33,482 nucleotides of DNA from a virus: IMG/VR virus record IMGVR_UViG_3300034111_000131, positions 1-33,482 of that record; one strand, given 5' to 3'. Numbering within the stretch: the first letter of the stretch is position 1; each line of letters starts with the position of its first letter. Positions 8,893 to 15,160 of the stretch are shown here, in pieces. The notes under the pieces were generated by a model, which was not told the origin of the DNA, did not search any database, and saw only the letters and a list, made by a program, of their open reading frames with translations. The position numbers were made by a program, and so were the translations under genes.

Positions 8893-9362
8893 CGGTCTAT
8901 TTGTTCGAGTTTACGTTGCGCCCATTCGATGCCCTCGTTGCCACCCCATGCTAGCCACATCAATCTACCGCATCCGTCGCCTAGTTCTTTATTTGAGTGT
9001 TGGCGGTGTCGTTCAAATGCTGCCATTCTTGCAATAGTGTCGCGGCTTATTGGTTCGTTTTTTGCTAGTTGGTTGGCTCTAGCTTTTCCTACTTCCGTTC
9101 CACAAGAACCCCATCCGTTTTCCTCGGCCCATCTTAGAGCAATTTTGGCGTTTTCGCTTGCTTGTTTTGGGTAGTCGGTGTAGCTATCTTCGGCAAAAGA
9201 ACGCTTGTAAAGGCTTAATGCTTCGCGGGCGTGTGTTTCCCATACTCGATTGCATACTGCAAAACGTTGGTCTTCTTTAGGGAACGAGTTTACGCTTTCT
9301 TCGTCGGCCATGCAACGCTGAATAAACGTTTCTTTCTTTTCTCCTTTAATTGGTTGAGGCAT
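8889..9362 (-). CDS. Conserved phage protein of unknown function, two Cys-containing modules (157 aa)
   Basis: The N-terminal module reads F-RCM-DEE---FP-EDQR-AVCN--WE (residues about 13-43). The C-terminal module contains YPKQASENAK, then ISRDTIARMAAFERH (about 110-124) and a closing CGRLMWLAWGGNEGIEWAQ. These two modules recur in many tailed phages, often near or fused to head-maturation genes; I know of no established function. A homologue is at 32144-32620 with the same module order. It overlaps the upstream 95-residue gene by 17 bp and the downstream gene by 4 bp. A head or packaging accessory role is inferred from neighbourhood only. Confidence 0.75.
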   Translation of the reverse strand: MPQPIKGEKKETFIQRCMADEESVNSFPKEDQRFAVCNRVWETHAREALSLYKRSFAEDSYTDYPKQASENAKIALRWAEENGWGSCGTEVGKARANQLAKNEPISRDTIARMAAFERHRQHSNKELGDGCGRLMWLAWGGNEGIEWAQRKLEQIDR

Positions 9363-9633
9363 TGCTTTTGCGTTTACGTGTTTTTGTAGCTGGTTTCTTA
9401 CGTGTTTCGGTTGGTTCGACCGCCTTAGGTTCTTCTACTGCGTCCGACTGCGACGTTTCGTGGTCTATTCCCGTGTAAGCAATAGTCGATTTCTCGAAAA
9501 GGTAGCCTAAGCCTATGGTATTGTAATACGTAAAACGTGCGGGGTCGATTTTGTCGACTTCAATTTTACGTTGTCCTAGAACCGAGTCGTAGGTTACTAT
9601 GGTTTTTCCTTTGTATTCGTCTTTAATTTTCAT
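9346..9633 (-). CDS. Hypothetical protein with basic C-terminal tail (95 aa)
   Basis: It begins MKIKDEYKGKTIV, has a conserved core ending IGLGYLFEK, then an acidic/proline linker and a strongly basic tail (RKKPATKTRKRKS). The homologue at 32586-32870 shares the start, the G-GYLFEK core and the basic tail but differs in between. The N-terminal part resembles short phage virion-associated or head-joining small proteins, but no family is claimed. The basic tail suggests nucleic-acid or acidic-surface contact (inference). It overlaps both neighbours (11 and 17 bp). Confidence 0.75.
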   Translation of the reverse strand: MKIKDEYKGKTIVTYDSVLGQRKIEVDKIDPARFTYYNTIGLGYLFEKSTIAYTGIDHETSQSDAVEEPKAVEPTETRKKPATKTRKRKSNASTN

Positions 9634-9796
9634 CTTGTTTCTTGTTTAGTTCTTCGTCAAAGCGACCAATAATGTAAGCGCATATCCCAACGCCTAAGAT
9701 TTGCAAATAGGCCGTTTGGCCTTCGTAAGTTAAAGCTATGCCCATAGCTAAGAAAGCAAGGGTAGCAACTGCGTAAAATAGTTTATAAGCGCTCAT
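9623..9796 (-). CDS. Small membrane protein, 57 aa, two hydrophobic segments
   Basis: A short frame reading MSAYKLFYAVATLAFLAMGI at the start, with a second hydrophobic stretch LQILGVGICAYIIG (residues 31-44) and a charged tail DEELNKKQDEN. Two transmembrane segments with a charged C-terminus are holin-like, but the position beside the sigma-like gene, far from the lysis genes, argues against a confident lysis call. The ATG is directly abutted by an exact late motif (AATATTGTT), which lies within the final codons of the sigma-like gene. It overlaps the next gene by 11 bp. It is absent from the homologous block at the right end. Confidence 0.7.
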   Translation of the reverse strand: MSAYKLFYAVATLAFLAMGIALTYEGQTAYLQILGVGICAYIIGRFDEELNKKQDEN

Positions 9797-10355
9797 AACA
9801 ATATTGAATTTTTCTTATTTTTTGTTTTAAGTCCCTGATCATGTAATGGGCAGACGTTCGACTAACGTTAAAATATTCTGCCATAGCTTCGGCCGTTTGC
9901 TTTTTGTCGTCAAAATAGACTTGTGCTATTCGTTTTTCCACAGGGTCGACTATTTCCGACCTGTATTTTTGAATGCACCACTTGCGAAAGTTGTAAACGT
10001 TTTCAATTTGGATCTTGTCTAATACTTCGTCGTTGTCAGGTTCGTCTAGTAGGTCGGGGACTTGGCTATTTATGTCGTCTTGTTTATGGCTTAAAGACGT
10101 ATTCCAAATTATTTGGTATTTGATTGTGTTTAGTAGGTAGCTTTTTACGCTATTTTCGTCCGTCTTTTCGGTGTCAATAGTCAAAACGTGCAAGTAAGCG
10201 TTGTTTATGCACGTGTCGGCGTTCAGCATTGAGCAAGCCAGCTTTTTGCTATTGACGTAACGCGTTAAAAAGTAATTAGCGTAGGCCCTTACTTCTTCGT
10301 AGTTTTCGCTTACGTACTTGTCAAGCGTTTGCTTCAAACCATTGTAAGAACTCAT
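9783..10355 (-). CDS. Sigma-70-family-like transcription factor (phage sigma candidate)
   Basis: About 190 residues. An N-terminal helical part resembles sigma region 2 (YANYFLTRYVNSKK to VKSYLLNTIKYQIIW, roughly 23-85). A C-terminal helix-turn-helix resembles region 4 (VEKRIAQVYF, then TAEAMAEYFNVSRTSAHYMI, about 137-175). A variable acidic linker joins them, as in ECF-type sigma factors. The start at 10355 (MSSYNGLKQTLDKY) is preferred over an upstream in-frame ATG at 10403 because the homologue at 32854-33387 aligns from MKATLDRY. It overlaps the 67-residue gene by 35 bp. The promoter at 10768 would make it a middle gene. It is a natural candidate to recognise the late start-abutting motif; this is inference. 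A non-sigma HTH regulator is the alternative. Confidence 0.7.
   Translation of the reverse strand: MSSYNGLKQTLDKYVSENYEEVRAYANYFLTRYVNSKKLACSMLNADTCINNAYLHVLTIDTEKTDENSVKSYLLNTIKYQIIWNTSLSHKQDDINSQVPDLLDEPDNDEVLDKIQIENVYNFRKWCIQKYRSEIVDPVEKRIAQVYFDDKKQTAEAMAEYFNVSRTSAHYMIRDLKQKIRKIQYCYERL
9797..9826 (-). promoter_or_regulatory. Late start-abutting motif, copy 4
   Basis: TTCAATATTGTT abuts the ATG of the 57-residue membrane gene and AACAA lies exactly 30 nt upstream of it. The motif is inside the 3' coding end of the sigma-like gene, so the same bases serve two purposes. Confidence 0.55.
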
Positions 10356-10524
10356 TATAAAACTTTTGTCGGTCAGGGACTCCACACAAACATCGGTTGT
10401 CATATTGGCCCGTGACCTTGTTTCTAATGGATTGCAACTTACGTAAGTGCATTTTACTAAGCCTTTCGGGGTTTAGAATGGCTAGTATTCCGTTTATTTC
10501 TAGTAATTGAGCTTCGCTAAGCAT
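10321..10524 (-). CDS. Small conserved protein with CxC motif (67 aa)
   Basis: A 67-residue soluble protein with a Leu-rich helical N-terminus and a C-terminal VTGQYDNRCLCGVPDRQKFY segment. The partial gene at the right end (33371-33482) conserves VTGQ-D--C-C and the ending WYESNA/WFEANA, and in both phages the gene overlaps the start of the sigma-like gene. Obligate pairing with the sigma-like factor in two relatives suggests a shared role, perhaps as a modulator of it, but no family is recognised. It overlaps the upstream membrane gene by 25 bp. Confidence 0.75.
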   Translation of the reverse strand: MLSEAQLLEINGILAILNPERLSKMHLRKLQSIRNKVTGQYDNRCLCGVPDRQKFYNEFLQWFEANA

Positions 10525-10751
10525 AAGTCAACAACGTAAGAACATAAAGAAACTAGGCACGCGGTAAGAAATTGACCGCTTAAAGCCCATGTAACCCAAA
10601 AGCCCATACACTTAGGACAACCAAAAGCGCCGTGTAAATACATTGTAAAGCGATTTAAAGGGACTTCGGTAAAGAGTCGGTCGATTAGGTCTTGAAGTGG
10701 CTCAAAGTTCGTTAAAAACCATGCAAGCGCAATGTAAAGTAGTATTTCCAT
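10500..10751 (-). CDS. Small inner-membrane protein with CPKC motif (83 aa)
   Basis: Hydrophobic segments at about residues 1-14 (MEILLYIALAWFLTNF) and 50-75 flank a loop with GCPKCMGFWVTW. This CxxCxGFW signature is seen in small phage and bacterial membrane proteins of the DUF1360 type; function unknown. It is the first gene of the middle block, 17 bp downstream of a perfect TATATTTG box, and it overlaps the next gene by 25 bp. Confidence 0.75.
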   Translation of the reverse strand: MEILLYIALAWFLTNFEPLQDLIDRLFTEVPLNRFTMYLHGAFGCPKCMGFWVTWALSGQFLTACLVSLCSYVVDLCLAKLNY

Positions 10752-10767
10752 ATGGTTAAATTCTAGT

Positions 10768-10775
10768 CAAATATA
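10768..10775 (-). promoter_or_regulatory. Middle promoter -7 box TATATTTG
   Basis: A perfect Bacteroidota TAnnTTTG box on the minus strand, 16 bp upstream of the ATG at 10751, in the gap after the terminator at 10798-10832. No clear TTTG -33 box is at 19-21 bp spacing, so activity is probable but not certain. It would drive the membrane gene, the sigma-like gene and the genes down to the packaging block. Confidence 0.6.
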
Positions 10776-10797
10776 AGACTAATTTTTAAACAAGACT

Positions 10798-10832
10798 TTT
10801 TTTAAATAAAAAAGCCCCTTTTTACGGGGGCT
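10798..10832 (-). terminator. Rho-independent terminator closing the replication block
   Basis: On the minus strand AGCCCC (10827-10832) pairs with GGGGCT (10813-10818) across an 8-nt loop and is followed by TTTTTTATTTAAA. It lies 4 bp after the stop of the 68-residue HTH-like gene and separates the early block from the middle promoter. Confidence 0.85.
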
Positions 10833-10836
10833 AGTT

Positions 10837-11043
10837 CTAGTGTAGGTGTTTATAAAGGTATTCGTCAAGTTTAACGAGGGTCGAAAGGTTTACGTCTTTG
10901 CCGTTTAGGAAATTGTTTATTTGGAAATGGTGAAACTTTCCCGTCTTTTGTTTTATTTCCGTTACTATTTGGTTTCGAGTTCGTGTTTTCAATAGGTCTT
11001 TAATACCGCGCCTAAGCGCTTCGTCTTGAATAAACATAATCAT
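10837..11043 (-). CDS. Small HTH-like DNA-binding protein (68 aa)
   Basis: A basic 68-residue protein. QIVTEIKQKTGKFHHFQIN is followed by NFLNGKDVNLSTLVKLDEYL, a pattern close to the recognition helix and following helices of XRE/Cro-type regulators. It is the last gene of the early operon, directly before a terminator, a common place for a phage Cro-like switch. Starts at 11043 and 11037 are both possible; the first leaves a 3-bp gap to the upstream stop. Function is inferred from weak similarity only. Confidence 0.65.
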   Translation of the reverse strand: MIMFIQDEALRRGIKDLLKTRTRNQIVTEIKQKTGKFHHFQINNFLNGKDVNLSTLVKLDEYLYKHLH

Positions 11044-11046
11044 AAC

Positions 11047-11274
11047 TTAAAAGGGTAAGTCGTCGTTTGAAACTACTGGTGCAGATTGTGGCGCTACGTA
11101 TGGTTCGGAAAAAGACGCACTAAAATAACTATTTCCAGCGCTAGACGTTTTAACCCAAAGGGCTATTTCCATTTCTTTGCCGTTTACGTTCACTTTTCCT
11201 CGATAGTCGGGTTGGTTAGCGCTTGTTTTTTTGTCGTTCTTAAAGATTGCGCCTGAATTTGGTTTGTTTTCCAT
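11047..11274 (-). CDS. Single-stranded DNA-binding-like protein (75 aa)
   Basis: A compact 75-residue protein with a beta-rich core (YRGKVNVNGKEMEIALWVKT, then SYFSASFSEP) and a terminal acidic tip SNDDLPF. That tip matches the DD-I/L-PF tail by which SSB proteins bind replication partners. The length is shorter than a full OB-fold SSB, so this is an SSB-like or DUF736-like protein rather than canonical SSB. It belongs to the replication block with ERF, exonuclease and helicase genes, which fits. It has a 3-bp gap to the downstream regulator. Confidence 0.65.
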   Translation of the reverse strand: MENKPNSGAIFKNDKKTSANQPDYRGKVNVNGKEMEIALWVKTSSAGNSYFSASFSEPYVAPQSAPVVSNDDLPF

Positions 11275-11285
11275 TATATTTGATT

Positions 11286-11702
11286 TTAAAAGTTGCTAAT
11301 AAATGCAATGACTAAAGTTAATGCAATGGCCGTTACTAAAATAATAGTACCGATCGCGGCTAGTTGTTCGCGTTCTTGTCGTTTGTCCATAGCTTTAGGT
11401 TTAGTATTTGAGAATTTTATTTTAATTTGTCCGTCCTTTACGTCCTTTTTGTCCTTTTGACTAGACGCCCAGCTTTTGCGGTATTCAGTCGTTAGCATGG
11501 CTACACGTTTGGCGGTTGCTTTAGTTGGTTTTCTACCTGCCCAAGTGTAAACCGCGCGGTCTACTTTCTTAATGTAGCCGTTCGTCTTTAAGACGTTGAA
11601 CACGTCCCAACGCGTTTGGCTTAGTTCGTCAAAGCGAAAGTTTGTCTTTTCGTTCATTTCAATTAATAAGTCTTTGTAAGACTCTAGGTTAAATTTTTTC
11701 AT
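11286..11702 (-). CDS. Hypothetical protein with C-terminal membrane anchor (138 aa)
   Basis: The N-terminal 70 residues contain a possible winged-helix-like region (FRFDELSQTRWDVFNVLKTN followed by GYIKKVDRAVYTW). The middle is basic, and the C-terminus has one transmembrane helix (about 117-136, IGTIILVTAIALTLVIAFI). A cytoplasmic DNA- or protein-binding domain tethered to the inner membrane is a reasonable reading but not established. Its ATG overlaps the stop of the 52-residue gene (ATGA). Confidence 0.65.
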   Translation of the reverse strand: MKKFNLESYKDLLIEMNEKTNFRFDELSQTRWDVFNVLKTNGYIKKVDRAVYTWAGRKPTKATAKRVAMLTTEYRKSWASSQKDKKDVKDGQIKIKFSNTKPKAMDKRQEREQLAAIGTIILVTAIALTLVIAFISNF

Positions 11703-11857
11703 TGTTCTTCGTTTACTATTTGTAATGTTCCGTTAATTGAATATCCAGTTAATCTAATCAACTGCTCAATGTGGTAAATCAAGTCATCAAGCTCTACATC
11801 CTCGTGGTCAAACTCATAGCTTGCTTTGTGTCCGTAGTGGGTTATTTCTATTTTCAT
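11699..11857 (-). CDS. Hypothetical small acidic protein (52 aa)
   Basis: A short frame beginning MKIEITHYGHKASYEFDHED and ending LQIVNEEQ. It overlaps both neighbours by 4 bp (ATGA type), which strongly supports translation. It resembles the next upstream 64-residue protein in its MKI start, its central Leu/Ile helix and its ending (QIVNEEQ versus QIIDEQ), so the two may be a diverged duplication. The start is preceded by GAACA, like other early genes here. Function unknown. Confidence 0.6.
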   Translation of the reverse strand: MKIEITHYGHKASYEFDHEDVELDDLIYHIEQLIRLTGYSINGTLQIVNEEQ

Positions 11858-12048
11858 TGTTCGTCTATTATTTGCACATCAACTTTGACTTTTTTACCCT
11901 CGCTTAATATCTGCGCCAAGTCATCTGCTAAATCTTGAATCAATCGCCAGTTGCTTACGGATATTTTTTCAAGCGTTTGCGTTTCAAAATACTGCTCGTG
12001 GTAGGTAGTACCCTCACCCATTCTTATAAATTCTGTTTGTATTTTCAT
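11854..12048 (-). CDS. Hypothetical small protein (64 aa)
   Basis: A 64-residue soluble protein beginning MKIQTEFIRMGEGTTYHEQY, with a predicted helix at LIQDLADDLAQIL and a beta-like end VKVDVQIIDEQ. It overlaps the 52-residue gene by 4 bp and is probably related to it. Its ATG is preceded by ACAAGAACA, an early-gene start context shared with the ERF gene. The 162-bp upstream gap holds a structured element (12078-12162). No family recognised. Confidence 0.6.
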   Translation of the reverse strand: MKIQTEFIRMGEGTTYHEQYFETQTLEKISVSNWRLIQDLADDLAQILSEGKKVKVDVQIIDEQ

Positions 12049-12077
12049 TGTTCTTGTTGTTTAAAGGTTTTTAAAAT

Positions 12078-12162
12078 GCCTTTTTCCTCGGAAGGCTAAC
12101 CTATCTCCCTACGTTGAGAACCGCAGCCAATGCACGGCAGGTTACGTTCAACTCGTCAGTTG
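12078..12162 (-). ncRNA. Structured intergenic element (candidate RNA)
   Basis: A non-coding gap of 162 bp (12049-12210) with strong pairing on the minus strand. A compound hairpin pairs 12148-12152 with 12113-12117 (5 bp), 12140-12143 with 12119-12122 (4 bp) and 12136-12138 with 12126-12128. An alternative hairpin CAACT-GACG-AGTTG (12149-12162) competes for the same strand, and a downstream hairpin GCCTT/AAGGC lies at 12078-12096. Two mutually exclusive folds upstream of a small gene look like a regulatory leader. No known riboswitch class was recognised; function is open. Confidence 0.4.
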
Positions 12163-12210
12163 CATCTCTCGTTTACATTTCGTGTTTAGATATGTGGCAA
12201 TTTTTACCAC

Positions 12211-12423
12211 TTATCCTTGTTTAAATTGTTTTACTTCGTCTTTTAGTCGTTCTACGTACAAAGTCGCGTCCATAAGTTCGTCTTGTAGGTGTGTAAGCCA
12301 TTCTAAGGCGCTTAGGTCGTTTCTTTCTAGCGTTGTGTTGTATTTCATTATTCCGAGTTTCGAACGTTCGTTAAAACGGGCCAAAACACGTAACACTATT
12401 TTGTCTTCTATTTGTTGTTTCAT
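12211..12423 (-). CDS. Small helical protein, MazG-like fragment (70 aa)
   Basis: The centre reads LSALEWLTHLQDELMDATLY, the EW-HLQ-ELMDA-VY pattern seen in short phage proteins often annotated as MazG-like or nucleotide-pyrophosphohydrolase-like. At 70 residues it has only one helix-EExxE-like segment and lacks the rest of the catalytic core, so activity is doubtful. It overlaps the YqaJ exonuclease gene by 4 bp and is followed by the structured gap. Confidence 0.6.
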   Translation of the reverse strand: MKQQIEDKIVLRVLARFNERSKLGIMKYNTTLERNDLSALEWLTHLQDELMDATLYVERLKDEVKQFKQG

Positions 12424-13100
12424 AGGAAATTATAAAGGGTTTCGTAATACTCGCGGCATAGTTCGACGCGTTCTTTAATTTGTTCTATTACTTCGTCGTC
12501 ACGTTCGACCTCAAAGACTTTAACACGGCGGTTGTCGGGGATGTGGTCGAAATTGTGGCGCTTTTGTACTTCGTCGATTAGATCCAAACTTTCTTCTAAA
12601 AGATTGGCGTTCCAGTGCGCGCGACGGATTTCGTCTTGAACCATGTCTAGCGGTGTATTGACTAGGCAGTAAACTAGTAAACTTTTTTGTTTACCCGTTA
12701 GCCACATATAGCCTTGCAATTGGTAGTAATAGTCTTTAGTCGGTATTTCCGTAGCAAAGAACGGGAAAGTCGTAGCATCCCAAGAACTTTTTACGTCTAA
12801 AAGTAGGTCGTCCGTGTTTACGTCGGGCGTACCCGTTACCCAGTCGTTAGTAAAGTGTTCGTCGTTCTTCAAAATAAAGCCTAAGTCTAGGACGTCGCTA
12901 GCTAATTTAATGCTTTCGTCTTCGACTAGGTTACCTTTGTCGGTGTAACGCGAGTTAAAGGTTTTGACTATTCCGTATTTTGCTTGTAATACTTGTTCTT
13001 CGACGTAGGTCTTAGCCGTTTGGCTTAGTATTTCGCTTTTTGAACGCGGCGAGGTCATTATTTTGCCAAGCGCCGAGCATCGTACTCTAAAAGTATTCAT
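12420..13100 (-). CDS. YqaJ/lambda-exonuclease-type recombination nuclease
   Basis: A 226-residue PD-(D/E)XK nuclease: GTPD (D93), DVK (D102, K104) and the following QLQGYMW motif (Q127, Y131) form the expected active-site series. The enzyme should resect 5' strands of double-stranded ends to expose ssDNA. Its partner, the ERF annealing protein, is the adjacent upstream gene (4-bp overlap), the classic two-component phage recombination pair. The length matches the YqaJ family. It probably supports concatemer formation and repair of packaging ends. Confidence 0.9.
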   Translation of the reverse strand: MNTFRVRCSALGKIMTSPRSKSEILSQTAKTYVEEQVLQAKYGIVKTFNSRYTDKGNLVEDESIKLASDVLDLGFILKNDEHFTNDWVTGTPDVNTDDLLLDVKSSWDATTFPFFATEIPTKDYYYQLQGYMWLTGKQKSLLVYCLVNTPLDMVQDEIRRAHWNANLLEESLDLIDEVQKRHNFDHIPDNRRVKVFEVERDDEVIEQIKERVELCREYYETLYNFL

Positions 13101-13615
13101 AACGCGTTTAACATTTCGGTTTGTGACTCAGTTAATGTAAAGCTAGACGTTATCTTTTCTTTGGTTACTTTGCCGTCTACAATTGCTTTGCACGCGTCTT
13201 GAAAGCGTTTTGTATCAATAGCGGGTAATTTCTTTACTTGTTCGCCGCTTGCGTCCGTGTCTTTGTCCGTAACAAGTCCTAAAGACGAACTCAAAGCATA
13301 ACGTCGGTAATATGTAACCCCCGACCCGAAGCTTTGGTAGTCGTTCATACCTTTAATCGTTACGTGAGGTATTGCTACCTTACTTTCGAGGTTCTCACCG
13401 CTTTCTACGTGGAAAATAAGCGTAACAATGTAGTCGATACCCTCTTTAGTGTCTAGCATTTGGGTAAATCCTAGCCCGTGTTTCTTTAGTAGCGGGTTAA
13501 TCTTGTCGAAAATTGCGGGTAAGTCGGCGTAAGAATAGCCAAACCCTTGCGTTCCTTTGTGAATTACTGGCACTTCTTGTTGAAACGCTGCCAAAGCTTT
13601 AAATAAATTTTTCAT
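13097..13615 (-). CDS. erf: ERF-family single-strand annealing protein
   Basis: About 172 residues, with the ERF core FAYADLP-like YSYADLPAIFDKINPLLKKHG, then GVTYYRRYALSSSLGL and DKDTDASG, the family's most conserved block. It anneals complementary ssDNA made by the YqaJ nuclease, whose gene overlaps it. The ATG at 13615 is chosen over 13666 because the conserved domain begins at MKNLFKALAAFQQE and the start context is ACAAGAACATG, as in other early genes. The 47-bp upstream gap holds TATATTCG (one off TAnnTTTG), possibly an internal promoter. Confidence 0.92.
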   Translation of the reverse strand: MKNLFKALAAFQQEVPVIHKGTQGFGYSYADLPAIFDKINPLLKKHGLGFTQMLDTKEGIDYIVTLIFHVESGENLESKVAIPHVTIKGMNDYQSFGSGVTYYRRYALSSSLGLVTDKDTDASGEQVKKLPAIDTKRFQDACKAIVDGKVTKEKITSSFTLTESQTEMLNAL

Positions 13616-13662
13616 GTTCTTGTTTTTTAATTGTTTTGATATGCGAATATAGTCATTATATT

Positions 13663-14196
13663 TCAATTCAAACTATTTTTTTGCAAAATTTTAATTTTTT
13701 CTTTGTACGTATGTATTAAATACTTCAATTCGTCGGGTGTATACTTGCGCGTTACGTGGGCTTTTTCGTGCAATTCTAGTAACCTTTGCGCGCCTATTCG
13801 CTTTTCTATTCCTATTTGGTATTCTAATAAGTTTCCGTGTTTCCATTGGTTACAGGCTACGCATTGACCGTGTACGTTATCTTCATTGAATGTAACTGCT
13901 TTGTGTCCACCTGAACTCCAAAAATGTCCTGCGTCAAATTTATCTCCGAGTTTTGAACCGCAACTGATACAAGGCTTATTCTTATCACGTTCTCTTATGT
14001 ACTTATTGAAAACTACTTGGGCTTCTTTTAACCAGTCTGAGGTTGTTTTTAGGTTTTCTTTCATTCGTGTTTTCGTCTGCTTCCATTGCTTCTCTCTTGC
14101 TTCAGCTACAAAAGCACGGACACACTCGTCTTTTAGACAGTATTTATGATTCCATCGGATAGGCTCAAACTTTTCCCTACAGTTCTTACATCTCAT
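13663..14196 (-). CDS. ninG: NinG/Rap-like recombination endonuclease
   Basis: 177 residues with paired zinc-binding cysteines at C3/C6, C20/C25, C76/C79 and C112/C115. DAGHFWSSGG (88-97) and FNEDNVHGQCVACN (103-116) are the hallmark of the lambda NinG (Rap) HNH-like family. NinG/Rap acts on recombination intermediates such as Holliday junctions and D-loops, in keeping with the neighbouring ERF and exonuclease. Its start overlaps the methyltransferase gene by 11 bp. Confidence 0.92.
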   Translation of the reverse strand: MRCKNCREKFEPIRWNHKYCLKDECVRAFVAEAREKQWKQTKTRMKENLKTTSDWLKEAQVVFNKYIRERDKNKPCISCGSKLGDKFDAGHFWSSGGHKAVTFNEDNVHGQCVACNQWKHGNLLEYQIGIEKRIGAQRLLELHEKAHVTRKYTPDELKYLIHTYKEKIKILQKNSLN

Positions 14197-14857
14197 CGAA
14201 TATAGATATTTGATTTGTATTTGATTTCTTAACTATGTTTAATGCCGTTTCGAGTATTGTTCTTCCCGCTTCATAGTCCACAAGATTACGTGCCATTTTA
14301 TCTACTCTTTGTTCTCCGTTGTATTTAGTAAAATCATAATCGTGAAACCTTGAAAGTTGACTAACTTTTGAATGAATAAAATTACTTGCTTTTCTATCTC
14401 CTAAATCAGCAGGTAAAATAAAATTAGTCCAATACAAATGACGCCCTCTTTTTTGACCTGGTATTAAAGGCTCATAATACGGAATGACATTTTCAATGCA
14501 AAATTTACCTTTAAAAAAATGTTGCAATAAAATTATTTCTTCATACAACATCATATTTGGATATGTAGCTTTTGATTTACGCTCACCTTCACCTGTATTT
14601 GTTTTTCTCATTCGTGAATGTGTAGGACACGGAGGAGAACTCCATATAAAATCGAACTCTGTAAAATGCTCTAACAAGTATTGGTGTGCGTCTGCAACAA
14701 TTACTATGTCATTCGGAAATCTTTCTTGATAAAGTCGTGCTGCTTCAGGGTCTAACTCTACTGCAGTAATTTCTATTTCTATGCCTGCTTCTTTGGCTAC
14801 TTCGTCCCACTTGTATCGGTTACCACCCAAGCAAGCGTATAAGTTTAAAATTTTCAT
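14186..14857 (-). CDS. DNA C5-cytosine methyltransferase (short form)
   Basis: 223 residues, shorter than most Dcm-type enzymes. It has motif I LYACLGGNRYKW (6-17), a motif II-like ELDPEAA (34-40), catalytic PPCPTHS with C77, ENV (122-124) and GRHLYWTNF (138-146), with LVDYEAGRTILE as a likely motif X. The target-recognition region is minimal. It would methylate phage DNA, possibly to avoid host restriction. Base and codon use look less rich in TCG/CGT-type triplets than the flanking genes, pointing to recent acquisition with the PP-loop gene at 15161-16009. It overlaps the 98-residue gene by 4 bp. Confidence 0.9.
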   Translation of the reverse strand: MKILNLYACLGGNRYKWDEVAKEAGIEIEITAVELDPEAARLYQERFPNDIVIVADAHQYLLEHFTEFDFIWSSPPCPTHSRMRKTNTGEGERKSKATYPNMMLYEEIILLQHFFKGKFCIENVIPYYEPLIPGQKRGRHLYWTNFILPADLGDRKASNFIHSKVSQLSRFHDYDFTKYNGEQRVDKMARNLVDYEAGRTILETALNIVKKSNTNQISIFDEM

Positions 14858-15150
14858 AACTCAATGTTTTTAAATTTTAGTTCGTTTTTTAGTTCGTCGT
14901 AAGCTACCCTTAATTGCGCGTTGCGTCTAGCTAGCTGGTTTAACTCTCGGTTCAAACTTATTATTTCGTTTTGCATTTCGATTAAAACAAGTTCGGTTTT
15001 CAATAGCATTTCTTCGCTATCCTTACCGCCGTTAATGTAGTCCTTTGCGTCTGGTTTGTCCTTTTCAAGTTTTAAGCGTACGTTTTTAATTCGTTCGCGG
15101 ACTACCCAAATTGTGTTCTTAGCCCATAGTATTTTTAAGTCTAGTTCCAT
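14854..15150 (-). CDS. Coiled-coil protein of unknown function (98 aa)
   Basis: Almost entirely helical and charged, with heptad spacing from about residue 48 to 95 (LLKTELVLIEMQNEIISLNRE onward) and no membrane segment or catalytic motif. It sits between the methyltransferase (4-bp overlap) and the PP-loop gene. It has the base composition of the phage backbone, so the two foreign-looking genes may have entered separately around it. Function unknown. Confidence 0.65.
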   Translation of the reverse strand: MELDLKILWAKNTIWVVRERIKNVRLKLEKDKPDAKDYINGGKDSEEMLLKTELVLIEMQNEIISLNRELNQLARRNAQLRVAYDELKNELKFKNIEL

Positions 15151-15160
15151 TTTTTATTTT

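Noticed and set aside
12130-12165. Hammerhead ribozyme: minus strand CTGACGA matches the CUGANGA core
   Set aside because: The second conserved core element (GAAA after stem II) is absent; the bases after the stem read GTAGGG. Only the first core box matches.
12110-12165. tRNA-like T-arm (GTTCAACTC) on the plus strand
   Set aside because: No acceptor stem, D-arm or anticodon arm could be paired at the right distances.
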